Part shown: positions 26,880 through 36,187 of the stretch, piece after piece | Layout: every line of letters begins with the position of its first letter | Position numbering within the stretch: position 1 is the stretch's first letter | Assembly (NCBI GenBank): GCA_022841345.1 | Contig: JALHRR010000008.1 | Location: 1-64,000, forward strand | Source: Saprospiraceae bacterium | Lineage (GTDB): Bacteria > Bacteroidota > Bacteroidia > Chitinophagales > Saprospiraceae | Reading direction: 5' to 3' | Length of the DNA: 64,000 nt | Translations under genes and position numbers: made by a program | The notes under the pieces: model-generated | What the model was told of the DNA's origin: nothing | The model's database searches: none | What the model saw: only the letters and a program-made list of their open reading frames with translations

Positions 26880-27632
26880 ATGAAAATTCAGCAATTAATC
26901 TTTTTCCTTAGGATCTCACTATGTATATGCTTTTCGTTTCAACCTGGCACAGCACTACACAGCCAACAACTATGTGTGGTCTATGAAGAATATACAACCT
27001 CCAATATAGGTGAGTCTTTCAGACCCGGAGGAGGCAATCCAAATAATCACATCATCGCTATGTTTACACTACGAATCGGCAATGGAGTTTCATGGTATAC
27101 AAGGGACAGCATTTATCTGAAGTTTGAAACGCCATTCAACGGATTTACTCCATGGACTACTGAATCTCTCTATAAAAACTATAATGAGGATGAATGGATT
27201 CAAACTTTTGGAATATACATGGATGGTTATGCTGTGAAGAAGAAGTTATCTGAGGAACAATCTTTCAGGAAATATTACGATTGGATCATCACAGCAGAAA
27301 AAAAAGAAATCCTTGGGGTAGATTGTATAAAAGCAGAGGCAAAAAATGGAGATGTGGCATGGTATGCTCCCGGCATTCCCTACCCGGATGGTCCTGAGCA
27401 TGGGGCTTTTAATTTACCTGGATTAGTTCTGGAATATGTCATGCCAAAAAGAAAATTTACAGCCAAATCTCTGGAATTCAAAAAATCAGAAATTAAAATA
27501 CCGGAATTTAAATATGTAAAATCCGACATATCAATATTCATTGAGGAAGGATGGAAGAGCTTTCCAAAAAGTAAATCAATTTCACTTGACAAAGATACAC
27601 CCTTGAATCAATGGTTGAAGTTTGAGCAATAA
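26880..27632 (+). CDS. GLPGLI family protein, paralogue
   Basis: A 250-residue GLPGLI protein, paralogous to 26099-26875. It shares WYAPGIPYPDGPEHG, FNLPGLVLEYV and the final KDTPLNQWLKFE (compare NTPLKQWLKFE). A signal peptide ends around LHSQQ. I chose the ATG at 26880, four bases after the previous stop. An in-frame ATG at 26859 would overlap that gene. Probably secreted and working with its paralogue and the barrel protein downstream. Confidence 0.85.
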   Translation: MKIQQLIFFLRISLCICFSFQPGTALHSQQLCVVYEEYTTSNIGESFRPGGGNPNNHIIAMFTLRIGNGVSWYTRDSIYLKFETPFNGFTPWTTESLYKNYNEDEWIQTFGIYMDGYAVKKKLSEEQSFRKYYDWIITAEKKEILGVDCIKAEAKNGDVAWYAPGIPYPDGPEHGAFNLPGLVLEYVMPKRKFTAKSLEFKKSEIKIPEFKYVKSDISIFIEEGWKSFPKSKSISLDKDTPLNQWLKFEQ

Positions 27633-27692
27633 CTTAGATGTTACTCCTGGTAAAAGTTAAGAATGTTATTAACCAAGTTTAAAAAAAATTGA

Positions 27693-30335
27693 TTGAAATT
27701 TTTCCTTTTCATATTAATGATTCTGCTTCCCTCCCTGCTTTTAGGACAGGATTGTCAATTAAGTGGAAAGGTCACTCTATCCGATACCTCTTCTCACGAG
27801 GGCATCATGATTCAATTATTGGACGAAAAAGGTATTAAAATAATTTCCTTTCGTACGACAGATAGTCAGGGATCTTTCAAATTTAACCCTGTAAAAAAAG
27901 ACTATTATAAATTGAATATCAGTCAGTTTGGTTATACTGATACTTCTTTGATTGTCCATTGTAATCAATCAAATATTGAACTACCATCAGTGGAACTCAC
28001 TCCCCTGTCTATCACCATGCCGGAATTATCCATTATAGACAAAGCCATACTTCTCAGAAAATCCGGTGATACCACAATTTTCAATACCAAAATGTTTGAA
28101 ACAGGGAATGAACAATCAGTCACTGATATCATCGAAAAAATTCCGGGCTTCACTGTGGATGGGGACAAAATCCGATATCAGGACAAAGTGCTGGAGAACA
28201 TCCTAATTGAAGGGATGGATATCTCAGATGAAAAACATGTTCAATTCACCAATTCTGTTCATTATGAGTCCGTGAAAGATATCAGACTCATAGAAAATTA
28301 CTCCAAAAATTATCAACCCAACAAGGATAGCGCAGATCTGGGGCTCGCTATGGATATTACGCTGAAGGAAAATTATAAAAGTAAAATTCAGGGTACAGTG
28401 GAGCTTGCCGGAGGCTACAAGAATGCATTCAATACTGCTGGCAGTGCCCTTCGGGTCAGTAAAAGAAACGCCTTTCAGATAAAAGGTGGCTATTCTAATC
28501 AAAATGAAAATATCATCGCATTTGACAATGAACAGTTCATCAAAAATGTGATCAATAATGCACAGTTCAAAAATCATCATATTCTCGTTTCCCAGGAAAA
28601 TCAATATGAATTGCCGGAGTCTATGCCTGCAAATTTTTCAGAGGTTAATACTTACTATATCAAAGGAACAATGGACCAAAGGATCGGAAAGAGCATCAGC
28701 TGGAGATCGCAACTTGGCTACGCAGGAACCAATGGTCGTCAGCAAATGGATCGTACCAGAACCTTCAGATCTAATATGGTTACTATGGAAACTGATATGA
28801 GCAACAGACTGGAAGCCCTGGGGATTTCATTTGACAATGAGTTTAAAATTCCTTTCAGCAGTACTGCCCATCTTGAAATCGATATACCCATCCACAAACA
28901 ATTCAGAAGGGAAAACAGACTGGAAAACGGGGTTTTATCAGATCTTGTCTGGCAAAATAGGACAGCTGATGTCAAAGGGCAAAACTCGATTTCACCCATC
29001 TATAAGTTTCACAAAAAATTCAGGGAAGATTTGACCCTGTCGATTATCGGTAAGTACCGTTATCTGACCGGTTACGGAGATTTGCACATTTACAGCAATG
29101 ATAGCATCGCAGGGGCTTTTGAGTATTTTCCTAATGCAGACATCTATCTCACTCAACAAAACCAATTCCTCAGAACATCCCGGTTTCACAATCAGACGCA
29201 ATTGACAAAAAAATGGAAATACCTGGAACTTCAGTACAATGTAACGTATGACAATAATAAAGAAAAAATCAGTAACAGAAGTGAATTGTATGAATTTGAA
29301 TATCCATTCGAAGGATCAGAAAGGCTTCATTTTCAAAGTGTTGCCAATTCTGTTCGGACCATGTACCGCAGAAAAAAATATAGCGCAGGTGCTCATATCA
29401 ACTATACCTTTTCCAAAATGGAAAATGGAACGGAAAATGAAGTGAAAAATTTCCTTCGTCCCGGTTACTTTCTGATGTATAAGTTCAGCAGAATGTGGAG
29501 CATTTCGACTAGTTATGAAGTCAAAATATATCAGCCTACCCTTTTGCAGACGCATCCATTACAAATATTGAGAGATCAGGTAACTATAAAGACCGGTGGA
29601 GCGGGGATTCGGGAATTCACCGAAAGAGAATCATTCACAATGAGTGTTTTCAGAGATTTCAGTGCCAGTATGGAGGGTATTTCATTCAATTCATCCATTT
29701 CTTTTTCACCTAAAACAAGAGAGATTCAGCCACTTTACAGAAGTGACGGCCTTTTTCAGACACAGGCATTCGGGAGTATTGACAGAGGAAAAGAATGGCG
29801 GGGTACGATATCCTTTTCAAAAACAAGCAGAAAATGGTACACTCAATTACAGGTGTTTGCCTCTACCTCAAATACCACTCAAAATGATGAATTGATCATT
29901 GATCAATATATGATGAATACTTTCAGATTAGAATATAAAGGTTGGCACAGGTGGAAGCTGAATGCCGATGTCAGCATGAATATTTCTCAAAGGCAGTATA
30001 TAGAATCAAGTTTTTTAAATCTTGCCATCCTGCCGGGTTTCTGGCTTGAATACAGCAGTGGTTTATTTGTTCATCGGCTAAGTTATAAATTAATTTATAA
30101 TGAAATCGGAGATTTATCGGCGAGTTACCATCGGCTCAATCTTGCTTTCATCAGAAGAAAAGTATTTAAAAATTTCGAGCTGAGTCTCCTATGCAATGAC
30201 ATCCTCAATCTTCGGCCGGGCATTATTTCGAACACAAGTTTTAATCAGGATTTCATTCAGACCAGCAATTTTGTCCCCATTCCCGGACAGATAATGCTGG
30301 GAGTGAAGTGGTATTTTGCAGAGAAGCCGGGGTAG
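27693..30335 (+). CDS. TonB-dependent-receptor-like outer-membrane protein
   Basis: An 880-residue protein with a signal peptide (cleaved near LLLGQ), then a carboxypeptidase-regulatory-like beta-sandwich (about 22-105), a plug-like domain (about 115-215, with IPGFTVDGDKIRYQDKVLENILIEG) and a long beta-barrel with many aromatic strands, ending ...MLGVKWYFAEKPG. This matches the Bacteroidota outer-membrane receptor-like family commonly found after GLPGLI genes. I see no clear TonB box. The start is a TTG at 27693. An internal ATG at 27718 would cut the signal peptide. The substrate is unknown. Confidence 0.8.
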   Translation: MKFFLFILMILLPSLLLGQDCQLSGKVTLSDTSSHEGIMIQLLDEKGIKIISFRTTDSQGSFKFNPVKKDYYKLNISQFGYTDTSLIVHCNQSNIELPSVELTPLSITMPELSIIDKAILLRKSGDTTIFNTKMFETGNEQSVTDIIEKIPGFTVDGDKIRYQDKVLENILIEGMDISDEKHVQFTNSVHYESVKDIRLIENYSKNYQPNKDSADLGLAMDITLKENYKSKIQGTVELAGGYKNAFNTAGSALRVSKRNAFQIKGGYSNQNENIIAFDNEQFIKNVINNAQFKNHHILVSQENQYELPESMPANFSEVNTYYIKGTMDQRIGKSISWRSQLGYAGTNGRQQMDRTRTFRSNMVTMETDMSNRLEALGISFDNEFKIPFSSTAHLEIDIPIHKQFRRENRLENGVLSDLVWQNRTADVKGQNSISPIYKFHKKFREDLTLSIIGKYRYLTGYGDLHIYSNDSIAGAFEYFPNADIYLTQQNQFLRTSRFHNQTQLTKKWKYLELQYNVTYDNNKEKISNRSELYEFEYPFEGSERLHFQSVANSVRTMYRRKKYSAGAHINYTFSKMENGTENEVKNFLRPGYFLMYKFSRMWSISTSYEVKIYQPTLLQTHPLQILRDQVTIKTGGAGIREFTERESFTMSVFRDFSASMEGISFNSSISFSPKTREIQPLYRSDGLFQTQAFGSIDRGKEWRGTISFSKTSRKWYTQLQVFASTSNTTQNDELIIDQYMMNTFRLEYKGWHRWKLNADVSMNISQRQYIESSFLNLAILPGFWLEYSSGLFVHRLSYKLIYNEIGDLSASYHRLNLAFIRRKVFKNFELSLLCNDILNLRPGIISNTSFNQDFIQTSNFVPIPGQIMLGVKWYFAEKPG

Positions 30336-30382
30336 ATGAGTTTGTTTGGAGTGGTTCATAATGTGAATTTGTGTGTAGCGAG

Positions 30383-30510
30383 GTGATGTCTTTCTGCGCC
30401 TTCGGCTTGAAAGGTGATGTTTTTTCATGGAGTAAACCATGAAAAAGTGATGTCTTTCTTCTATTTTCGGCTTCGCATCAATATAAGAAAGGTGATGAGC
30501 TTCGCGTAGA
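30383..30510. repeat. GTGATG modular hairpin element, copy C
   Basis: GTGATG occurs at 30383, 30414, 30447 and 30492. The stems between are CTTTC/GAAAG with inner GCC/GGC, TTTTTTCATGG/CCATGAAAAA, and CTTTCTT/AAGAAAG with a further TAT/ATA. Spacings of 31, 33 and 45 bases match copy B almost exactly. The element lies within convergent intergenic DNA. Confidence 0.78.
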
Positions 30511-30685
30511 CTCAATCGAGCGTAAATCAAGAGGCTATAGTTTCGCTCCGGCTGATTTTTGTTGAATCAAAATACAATGTTTTGCGTCTCTTCATTGCCA
30601 CCCTCTCTTGCAGTTCACGATTCATCGCCTCAACCTCTCACGCCTTAACGACCCGCACTACTCCCACACACCAACACTCACACTT

Positions 30686-30737
30686 CGATTAACCAAATAA
30701 CCGATTAACCGATCCCCGGCTGTTTAAATGGCTGTTT
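30686..30737. repeat. Short-word repeat cluster
   Basis: CGATTAACCAAATAACCG and CGATTAACCGAT words are followed by two GGCTGTTT words. These are the same words as at 2.3-2.5 kb. Confidence 0.55.
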
Positions 30738-30814
30738 GCGTAGAAACGAGACGCTCTGAACTGCGTCTCTACAGTACAACTCATTACCTGATTTGTACAT
30801 AAAATCTGGCTGTT

Positions 30815-30850
30815 CACTCATCATTCATCACTCATCATTCATCACTCACA
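30815..30850. repeat. 14-base minisatellite
   Basis: CACTCATCATTCAT is repeated twice in tandem and then begins a third time. The array overlaps the TGA of the LytTR gene at 30846-30848. Confidence 0.7.
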
Positions 30851-31715
30851 TTTCCATCCTCCTCTTCAACTCCTCATTCAATTGCCTGCTTACAGGAACC
30901 TTATGGGTACTATCATTGATATACAGACTGTATCCCTGAGCATTCCCACTCACTTTTTCAATATGTTGCATATTGACAATGTAGCTGCGATGGCACCTCC
31001 AAAGTTCAGCATGTTTGGTAAGCATCAGATCTATATTTTTCATTGTATTGCGCATGAGCAATTTCTTGTGTTCTCCTTCCCTTTTGAAAAATATTTCCAC
31101 ATAATTCCCCTCCGCTTTTACAAAATAAAAATCTTTGGATTCGATTTCCAGTTCAGTCTGGCCGGACTCAGAGGGAATGGATAAAATGGTACTTTTTGAA
31201 TGACGAAGATGAGGCTCAGATGCATGGGAATGTGCAGCGCTGTTTATGAGATCAGAAGCCCGCTCATATTTTTTCTGAAGTCTTATTTGATTGAGGATGA
31301 TCGTGCCGGTCACAGGAAAGACCCCGATAATCAAAGTATAAACGAAAAATATAAAAATACTCAGGGTGCTCAGTTCAAAAACACCGACCAAATCTGAATA
31401 GACAGCATTGGCGAAGGCAACTGTAGAGATATGAACCAGCACCCACAATATTTCTCTGCCGGTGTTCCAGTCTTCCTCATCAAACATCGCAGGAATCAAT
31501 TCAGGAATGGTAAAATTGACCGCCAGCATGGCCACCAAACAAGTCACACCATATCCCAGAATGATCGCAAATTTATGCTCCTCAATAGCATGCAATTCAA
31601 ATGGTTGAAAAACCCAAAGGAATAAAAACACAAATCCACTAATGATCACGCTGGAGCGAAGCCTTTCGATAGCAGCGGTCGGGAATGGATATGGTTTTTT
31701 CAGAAAAGCAAGCAT
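30846..31715 (-). CDS. Membrane-anchored LytTR transcriptional regulator
   Basis: A 289-residue protein with about four membrane helices in the N-terminal half (residues 24-140) and a C-terminal LytTR DNA-binding domain (about 185-285). The domain shows FYFVKAEGNYVEIFF, LMRNTMKNIDLML and LWRCHRSYIVNMQHIEKV, with the family's HRSYIVN motif. This is the common Bacteroidota one-component layout in which a membrane domain replaces the response-regulator receiver. It may sense an envelope or membrane signal. The target genes are unknown, and it stands alone on the minus strand. Confidence 0.88.
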   Translation of the reverse strand: MLAFLKKPYPFPTAAIERLRSSVIISGFVFLFLWVFQPFELHAIEEHKFAIILGYGVTCLVAMLAVNFTIPELIPAMFDEEDWNTGREILWVLVHISTVAFANAVYSDLVGVFELSTLSIFIFFVYTLIIGVFPVTGTIILNQIRLQKKYERASDLINSAAHSHASEPHLRHSKSTILSIPSESGQTELEIESKDFYFVKAEGNYVEIFFKREGEHKKLLMRNTMKNIDLMLTKHAELWRCHRSYIVNMQHIEKVSGNAQGYSLYINDSTHKVPVSRQLNEELKRRMEM

Positions 31716-31792
31716 GCAAATGTATTGAGCGACAAATGTACATACTCTGTTTCAATCTGTATCTATCAGAATTGTCCTCTATTTTCAGTTGC

Positions 31793-32350
31793 TCAGCCGG
31801 CTGAATCATAGGCCTTACGAATCCAGGCATTTAGTTCCTCCCCCAGTGTATCTTCTGATTCCACCTTAATTCTGTGGGTACACATGGCATTCCAGGAACT
31901 TCCTGCTTCTGCAATCCCTTTAGGTGCCTCATTTTTTAGATTAATCCCAACATCCAGCCGTGTTTTGGTGGAGGGTTGTAGAATGGCAAATTGCTTTTTT
32001 CTGCGAAGACTTACATATGCTTTCTTGGGTGCAATTTCAATATCTGACCCTAAAGTAGCTACGTATGCCATAATGCGGTCATACCATTTTTTGAGCGCTG
32101 CTTTACCGGCATATTGTTCGCTTATCCAGTCTGTTTGGTCTTCGGCCCCGCCGGCATGACTTTGTTTTGCATGATGTACCAGCATATTTGCGTTTCCATG
32201 TCCCAATTGATAATCAGCCTTTAACATATTTACCAACTCACCATGTTTCTGCAATGGGGAATTTTGGATGATTTGCACCCATTCAACTATAGATTTACCT
32301 GATGATTTTTCAATGTTTGAAAGTTGTTTTAATATCGGATCTTCACTCAT
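31793..32350 (-). CDS. DUF4287/DUF5655 domain protein
   Basis: A 185-residue cytoplasmic protein with an N-terminal DUF4287 segment (about 10-75: SGKSIVEWVQIIQNS, then LKADYQLGHGNANMLVHHA). A C-terminal DUF5655 segment follows (about 80-185: KKWYDRIMAYVATLGSDIEIAPKKAYVSL). This two-domain form is widespread in bacteria. Its function is unknown, though the C-terminal domain is usually described as a putative transport or DNA-binding-like fold. A stand-alone gene with no obvious partners. Confidence 0.8.
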   Translation of the reverse strand: MSEDPILKQLSNIEKSSGKSIVEWVQIIQNSPLQKHGELVNMLKADYQLGHGNANMLVHHAKQSHAGGAEDQTDWISEQYAGKAALKKWYDRIMAYVATLGSDIEIAPKKAYVSLRRKKQFAILQPSTKTRLDVGINLKNEAPKGIAEAGSSWNAMCTHRIKVESEDTLGEELNAWIRKAYDSAG

Positions 32351-32549
32351 TTTTTTACAAATTTTATGAAATAATAAACTGTTGAATTCACGTAAATTCA
32401 GCTTAAAAGTACCATTTTTACGTACTTTAAGGGTACATAATACAAAACAGAAAAATGAATTTCAGGCAAATAGTCCCGGTATTTATTAAACCAACCTTGT
32501 ATTGATTTTGTTAAACTCCAATACCTTCCGGTTGAAAACCAATTACAAT

Positions 32550-33272
32550 ATGAAAATATTTTCTCCAACTCTTATTATTACACTGATGCTGAGTTCTTTG
32601 CTGGTATCATGTGGCGAATCACAAACAAATTCTAACGCTAAAAAAGTAAATACTATGTCTTTTACACTTCCCGACTTACCCTATGCTTACAATGCACTTG
32701 AGCCGCATATCGATGCACGTACGATGGAAATACACCATACAAAGCACCATGCAGCTTACACCAATAATTTAAATGCTGCTATTGAAGGAACTGATCTCGC
32801 AGGAAAATCTATCGAAGACATTCTGGCAAATGTTGCATCGGCTCCAGTGGCTGTTCGAAACAATGGAGGCGGTTTTTATAACCACAATTTATTCTGGACA
32901 GTGATGTCTCCAAACGGAGGAGGAAATCCTTCCGGTGATCTTGCAGCTGCTATTGACAAAAAATTTGGCTCTCTGGAGGAGTTCAAAAAACAATTCAATG
33001 ATGCTGCCACTAAGAGATTCGGCTCAGGATGGGCCTGGTTGTCTGTAAACAAAAGTGGTGAACTGGAAGTATCATCTACCCCTAATCAGGATAATCCACT
33101 GATGAATGTAGATACAAATGGTGGTGGCGGTACTCCGATCCTTGGACTGGATGTGTGGGAACACGCTTATTACCTGAATTACCAAAATAAAAGACCTGAT
33201 TACATTACAGCATTTTGGAATGTTGTGAATTGGGATGAAGTAGCGAAAAGATACGCTGCTGCTAAAAAATAA
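32550..33272 (+). CDS. sodA: Superoxide dismutase (Mn-type), lipoprotein form
   Basis: It converts superoxide to oxygen and peroxide. All metal ligands are present (240 residues from 32550): His62 (IHHTKHH), His112 (NHNLFW), and Asp201 and His205 (DVWEHAYYL). His66 and Tyr70 line the active site. Gln180 in NQDNPLM and the GGG before the second His point to the Mn type. The N-terminus is a lipoprotein signal (LLVSC, Cys21), so the enzyme is exported and lipid-anchored, unusual for SodA. A Met at residue 36 begins the normal cytoplasmic-type sequence and could serve as an internal start. A frame-continuous ATG at 32502 is less likely. Confidence 0.9.
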   Translation: MKIFSPTLIITLMLSSLLVSCGESQTNSNAKKVNTMSFTLPDLPYAYNALEPHIDARTMEIHHTKHHAAYTNNLNAAIEGTDLAGKSIEDILANVASAPVAVRNNGGGFYNHNLFWTVMSPNGGGNPSGDLAAAIDKKFGSLEEFKKQFNDAATKRFGSGWAWLSVNKSGELEVSSTPNQDNPLMNVDTNGGGGTPILGLDVWEHAYYLNYQNKRPDYITAFWNVVNWDEVAKRYAAAKK

Positions 33273-33295
33273 TTCAATACTGAATTGAATTCCGG

Positions 33296-33327
33296 GCCCT
33301 GCTGATTTGATTCGGTGGGGCTTTTTT
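33296..33327 (+). terminator. Rho-independent terminator of the sod gene
   Basis: GCCC (33296-33299) pairs with GGGC (33318-33321), and CTGA with TCGG, across a small TG/TG internal loop. Six T residues follow. Confidence 0.75.
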
Positions 33328-33417
33328 AGTAAATAGTGAATAGTGAATAGTAAATAGTAAATAGTGAATGGTAAATAGTGAATAGTGAATGGTAAATTGT
33401 AAATAGTGAAAAGTAAA
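33327..33417. repeat. 7-base minisatellite (ATAGTGA/ATAGTAA)
   Basis: About 13 imperfect tandem heptamers of the form TAGTRAA follow the sod terminator directly. The array is AT-rich and non-coding. Confidence 0.8.
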
Positions 33418-33749
33418 TCTCATCGCTTCATACTGAGGTTTATCCGATTAACCACTTTAATAGCTGCTCAATCGGCTGTTTTAAGGCTGTTCCAAATCTG
33501 AAAGCTCTTATATAACACCTTTGCAAAATGCTGATTAACAATTTTTTATCCGAAAAGAAAACCAAGCTATTCCTTCACAAAATCTACTTTAAATACTTCG
33601 GCTGTTCAATCTGAAAACTGAAACCTGACGACTGAAATCTGAAATCAGGTTCCGCTGCTTTAGGCAGCACCGAATAGCTAGATTTATCGTTGCTGGGATT
33701 GAAACCTGAAATCATTTACTATATTCGTACTGATCATTCAGCATTACTT

Positions 33750-34391
33750 ATGGCCATCACAATACATTACAAAGGAAAAATAAAAGATATCGCTCAGCGG
33801 GATGCAATGACTGAGGAGTTGGAAGATATATGCAAATCCCTGGGCTGGAAATATAACACAATAAAAAGAGGAACAACAACTTGCCTTTCATATCAATACA
33901 CTGATGAACCTAATCCCAAAGCTGAAAAAGTTGATATAAAATTCAGCGGTATTGTGTTTACCCCGCCTGGCTCAGAGACAGTAGTGATGACAATTTCAGA
34001 TGGTGGCTGGATAATCAATCCTGTAGCTTTAAGTCATTTTGGTAATAATTCTGCTAATGAATTTAAAGAATTTGCCTATTCACAATTTGTCAAAACTCAG
34101 TTTGCCGGACCTGAAATCCACATTGCATTGATCAAATTATTCAAGTATTTGTCATCCAAATACTTTGATTTCTTTGAAGTAAATGATGAGGCTGACTATT
34201 GGGAAACCATGGATAAGGAAATCCTGTATGGTAAATTCAAATTCATGGACAACTTGCTCAATAAGGTGGAATCCTGGCTCAATTCTGAAATATTCTCAGA
34301 TGCCAGCAATCTGGAAGACATAGTCGATAAAATTGAAAAATTACTCATACAGCGCAAGAGAAAGCTGGATGATGATATGAAGAATCATTGA
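33750..34391 (+). CDS. Hypothetical protein, family not recognised
   Basis: A 213-residue soluble protein when begun at the ATG at 33750 (MAITIHYKGK). An in-frame ATG at 33690 adds 20 unlikely residues. The start ITIHYKGKIKDIAQRDAMTEELEDICKSLGW and the later VMTISDGGWIINPVAL suggest an alpha/beta fold. The C-terminal third is helical and charged. There is no signal peptide or membrane segment. It converges on the gene at 34423. I can give no function. Confidence 0.6.
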   Translation: MAITIHYKGKIKDIAQRDAMTEELEDICKSLGWKYNTIKRGTTTCLSYQYTDEPNPKAEKVDIKFSGIVFTPPGSETVVMTISDGGWIINPVALSHFGNNSANEFKEFAYSQFVKTQFAGPEIHIALIKLFKYLSSKYFDFFEVNDEADYWETMDKEILYGKFKFMDNLLNKVESWLNSEIFSDASNLEDIVDKIEKLLIQRKRKLDDDMKNH

Positions 34392-34422
34392 ATCAGAATG
34401 ACTAAGAGTGATTCACAATCCT

Positions 34423-35430
34423 CTAAAAAGATTCCGGTAAGGAATTATGCTGCAGTATATAATCATGCAAATCTCTGGTTGCATTTCTAGGTTTAATTCC
34501 TTTTGAAGTCGCTGAATCAATGGCATGTAAGATCAATTCCGGTTTATTTTCTTTGAACAAATGCCTGATCAACACAAATAATTTGATTTCCTGATCCTTT
34601 TCAATATGATGCTTTTCGAAAAAAACATATGCATTTGTATGCTCACCTAAGCGGATATAGGTCCTGAAACCCAGTTCTACTAGTGCATTGACCTTTTCGT
34701 GATAATTATACTGATCCCGGGAACTCATTCTGCTGGCTTTCGAAGCAATTAAAAACTCTCCATGAATCCCATTTAATAACATTTCGATTCTGGAAATCGT
34801 ATTTTCATAAAGATCGGGTATGCTTACCAACAATAGAAATTCGTCAATCAGGCTGGTCACATAATATGAACTTACAGCTTCAGTGACCAATAATGATGTT
34901 CCTCTTTCTATTACTTCAGATTTGCCTGAAGCCAGTTCATAGACGTCTAAAACTGACCTGTAAAATTTATGCTGTTCTATATTGACGGCTTCAAATGGTT
35001 CTTGTGAGCTGAAAAATGTATATTTTCTTCCGCTTTGAAGTATAAGATACAGACTGGATAGTAATTCAGCTTGTTTTAGCAGGTCTGCATCCGGGCGGTT
35101 GGTACTAATGAGAGCTTTATACCAGGATTTTATGGTAGCACGCCAGGTCCTTCTTGCTTTTCTGCTCACAACCTTATTATTTCGGAAATAATAGCCGGCT
35201 TTCGCGTTTTGAATAAATTCATTTATTTTGCCCTCCATATCAGCGATACTGTCAGTAGACCCCTGCAGTTTGGTGGGCTTGGATAAAGGATCAGGAGCTC
35301 CAGTCATAGCGTCCAACTGATACATTTCGCGCTTTGCTTTTGGAATCAGTTTATAGAATTCTACAGCCAGATACAAAAGCTCTTTTTCGCTCAGACCGGA
35401 CAATTTTTGTCGAAGCTCGGGGATTTTCAT
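34423..35430 (-). CDS. Hypothetical protein (N-terminus resembles DUF6155)
   Basis: A 335-residue, mainly helical cytoplasmic protein. The start (ELRQKLSGLSEKELLYLAVEFYKLIPKAKREM) resembles the opening of DUF6155-type proteins, which is a weak match by eye. The rest shows amphipathic helices reminiscent of a TPR-like array (SLYLILQSGRKYTFF, VNALVELGFRTYIRLGE) but no clear repeat consensus. It has no catalytic motif, signal or membrane segment. Function unknown. Confidence 0.6.
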   Translation of the reverse strand: MKIPELRQKLSGLSEKELLYLAVEFYKLIPKAKREMYQLDAMTGAPDPLSKPTKLQGSTDSIADMEGKINEFIQNAKAGYYFRNNKVVSRKARRTWRATIKSWYKALISTNRPDADLLKQAELLSSLYLILQSGRKYTFFSSQEPFEAVNIEQHKFYRSVLDVYELASGKSEVIERGTSLLVTEAVSSYYVTSLIDEFLLLVSIPDLYENTISRIEMLLNGIHGEFLIASKASRMSSRDQYNYHEKVNALVELGFRTYIRLGEHTNAYVFFEKHHIEKDQEIKLFVLIRHLFKENKPELILHAIDSATSKGIKPRNATRDLHDYILQHNSLPESF

Positions 35431-35570
35431 GGGTGCAAATATTTGTTAAAAATCATGAAAGTAGGTGCAAAATCAGATAATAATTATTTCTGAGCATACT
35501 TTTAATACGTAATTAATTATTGAATCAAAAATGCCTTCAACAGAAGGAATTGAAAATGTAAATTATTAAA

Positions 35571-36098
35571 ATGCAATTTAAAAAATCATTTATTTCCGCT
35601 CTCATCAGCTTTATTTTCCTGACCATTGGTTTTTCCCAAACTGATATCAATGGAACCAAACCAAAACACAATGCGATTGTGCTCTCAGTGATTGGTGACG
35701 GAATGTTGGGTTCGATTACGTATGAGCGGAAGTTTTTCAACTATGATTTTTTCTTTCTCACAGCCAGAACCGGATTTGGAATGAATGCAGATCCCGGATT
35801 TTGTTTTCCGCCGCCCTGCCCTGATTACAAAAAACCTTTATTTGCTTTTCCACTCAGATCTACCCTGAATCTTGGTTGGAAACAAATATTCGTGGAAGGT
35901 GGTGTGAGTCATACAATCTTTGGAGGAAGAGGCGTAGGATTTGACATGACATTTTTGGTGGCCGGTATAAAATATTATCCTTCCTGGTTTTCGAAATTGG
36001 CGCTTGGAGTAGAAATGAACTGGGTTCTGCACCAATCAGAACCAAATCTGCGTATGCTCTACTTCCCATATGGAGCAAGCCTGATGCTTCGATTTTAA
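35571..36098 (+). CDS. Small putative outer-membrane protein
   Basis: A 175-residue exported protein. The signal peptide ends near IGFSQ (residue about 23). The mature part is built of aromatic-rich beta strands (SITYERKFFNYDFFFLTARTG, LNLGWKQIFVEGGVSH) and ends with LMLRF, an aromatic terminal residue as in barrel proteins. Two cysteines flank a proline-rich loop (FCFPPPCPDY). Not assigned to a family. It is a lone plus-strand gene, and a role at the outer membrane is inferred. Confidence 0.6.
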   Translation: MQFKKSFISALISFIFLTIGFSQTDINGTKPKHNAIVLSVIGDGMLGSITYERKFFNYDFFFLTARTGFGMNADPGFCFPPPCPDYKKPLFAFPLRSTLNLGWKQIFVEGGVSHTIFGGRGVGFDMTFLVAGIKYYPSWFSKLALGVEMNWVLHQSEPNLRMLYFPYGASLMLRF

Positions 36099-36187
36099 AC
36101 AACAATTGCTTTTATACAAACCATGATTTTACCACAGAATAGAAAAACGCCTGTCTCAAGAGCCTATTAAACTTTAAAATTAACTAT

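Larger units (their letters stand above)
30336..30845. other. Repeat-rich spacer between convergent genes
   Basis: No gene. It contains copy C of the GTGATG element (30383-30510), ATTAACCG/GGCTGTT words (30686-30737) and a 14-base tandem repeat (30815-30850) that runs into the stop codon of the LytTR gene. Confidence 0.65.
33273..33749. other. Spacer with terminator and minisatellite
   Basis: No gene. It holds the sod terminator (33296-33327), a 7-base minisatellite (33327-33417), two GGCTGTT words at about 33475-33495 and CTGAAA-rich words near 33610-33650. Confidence 0.6.
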
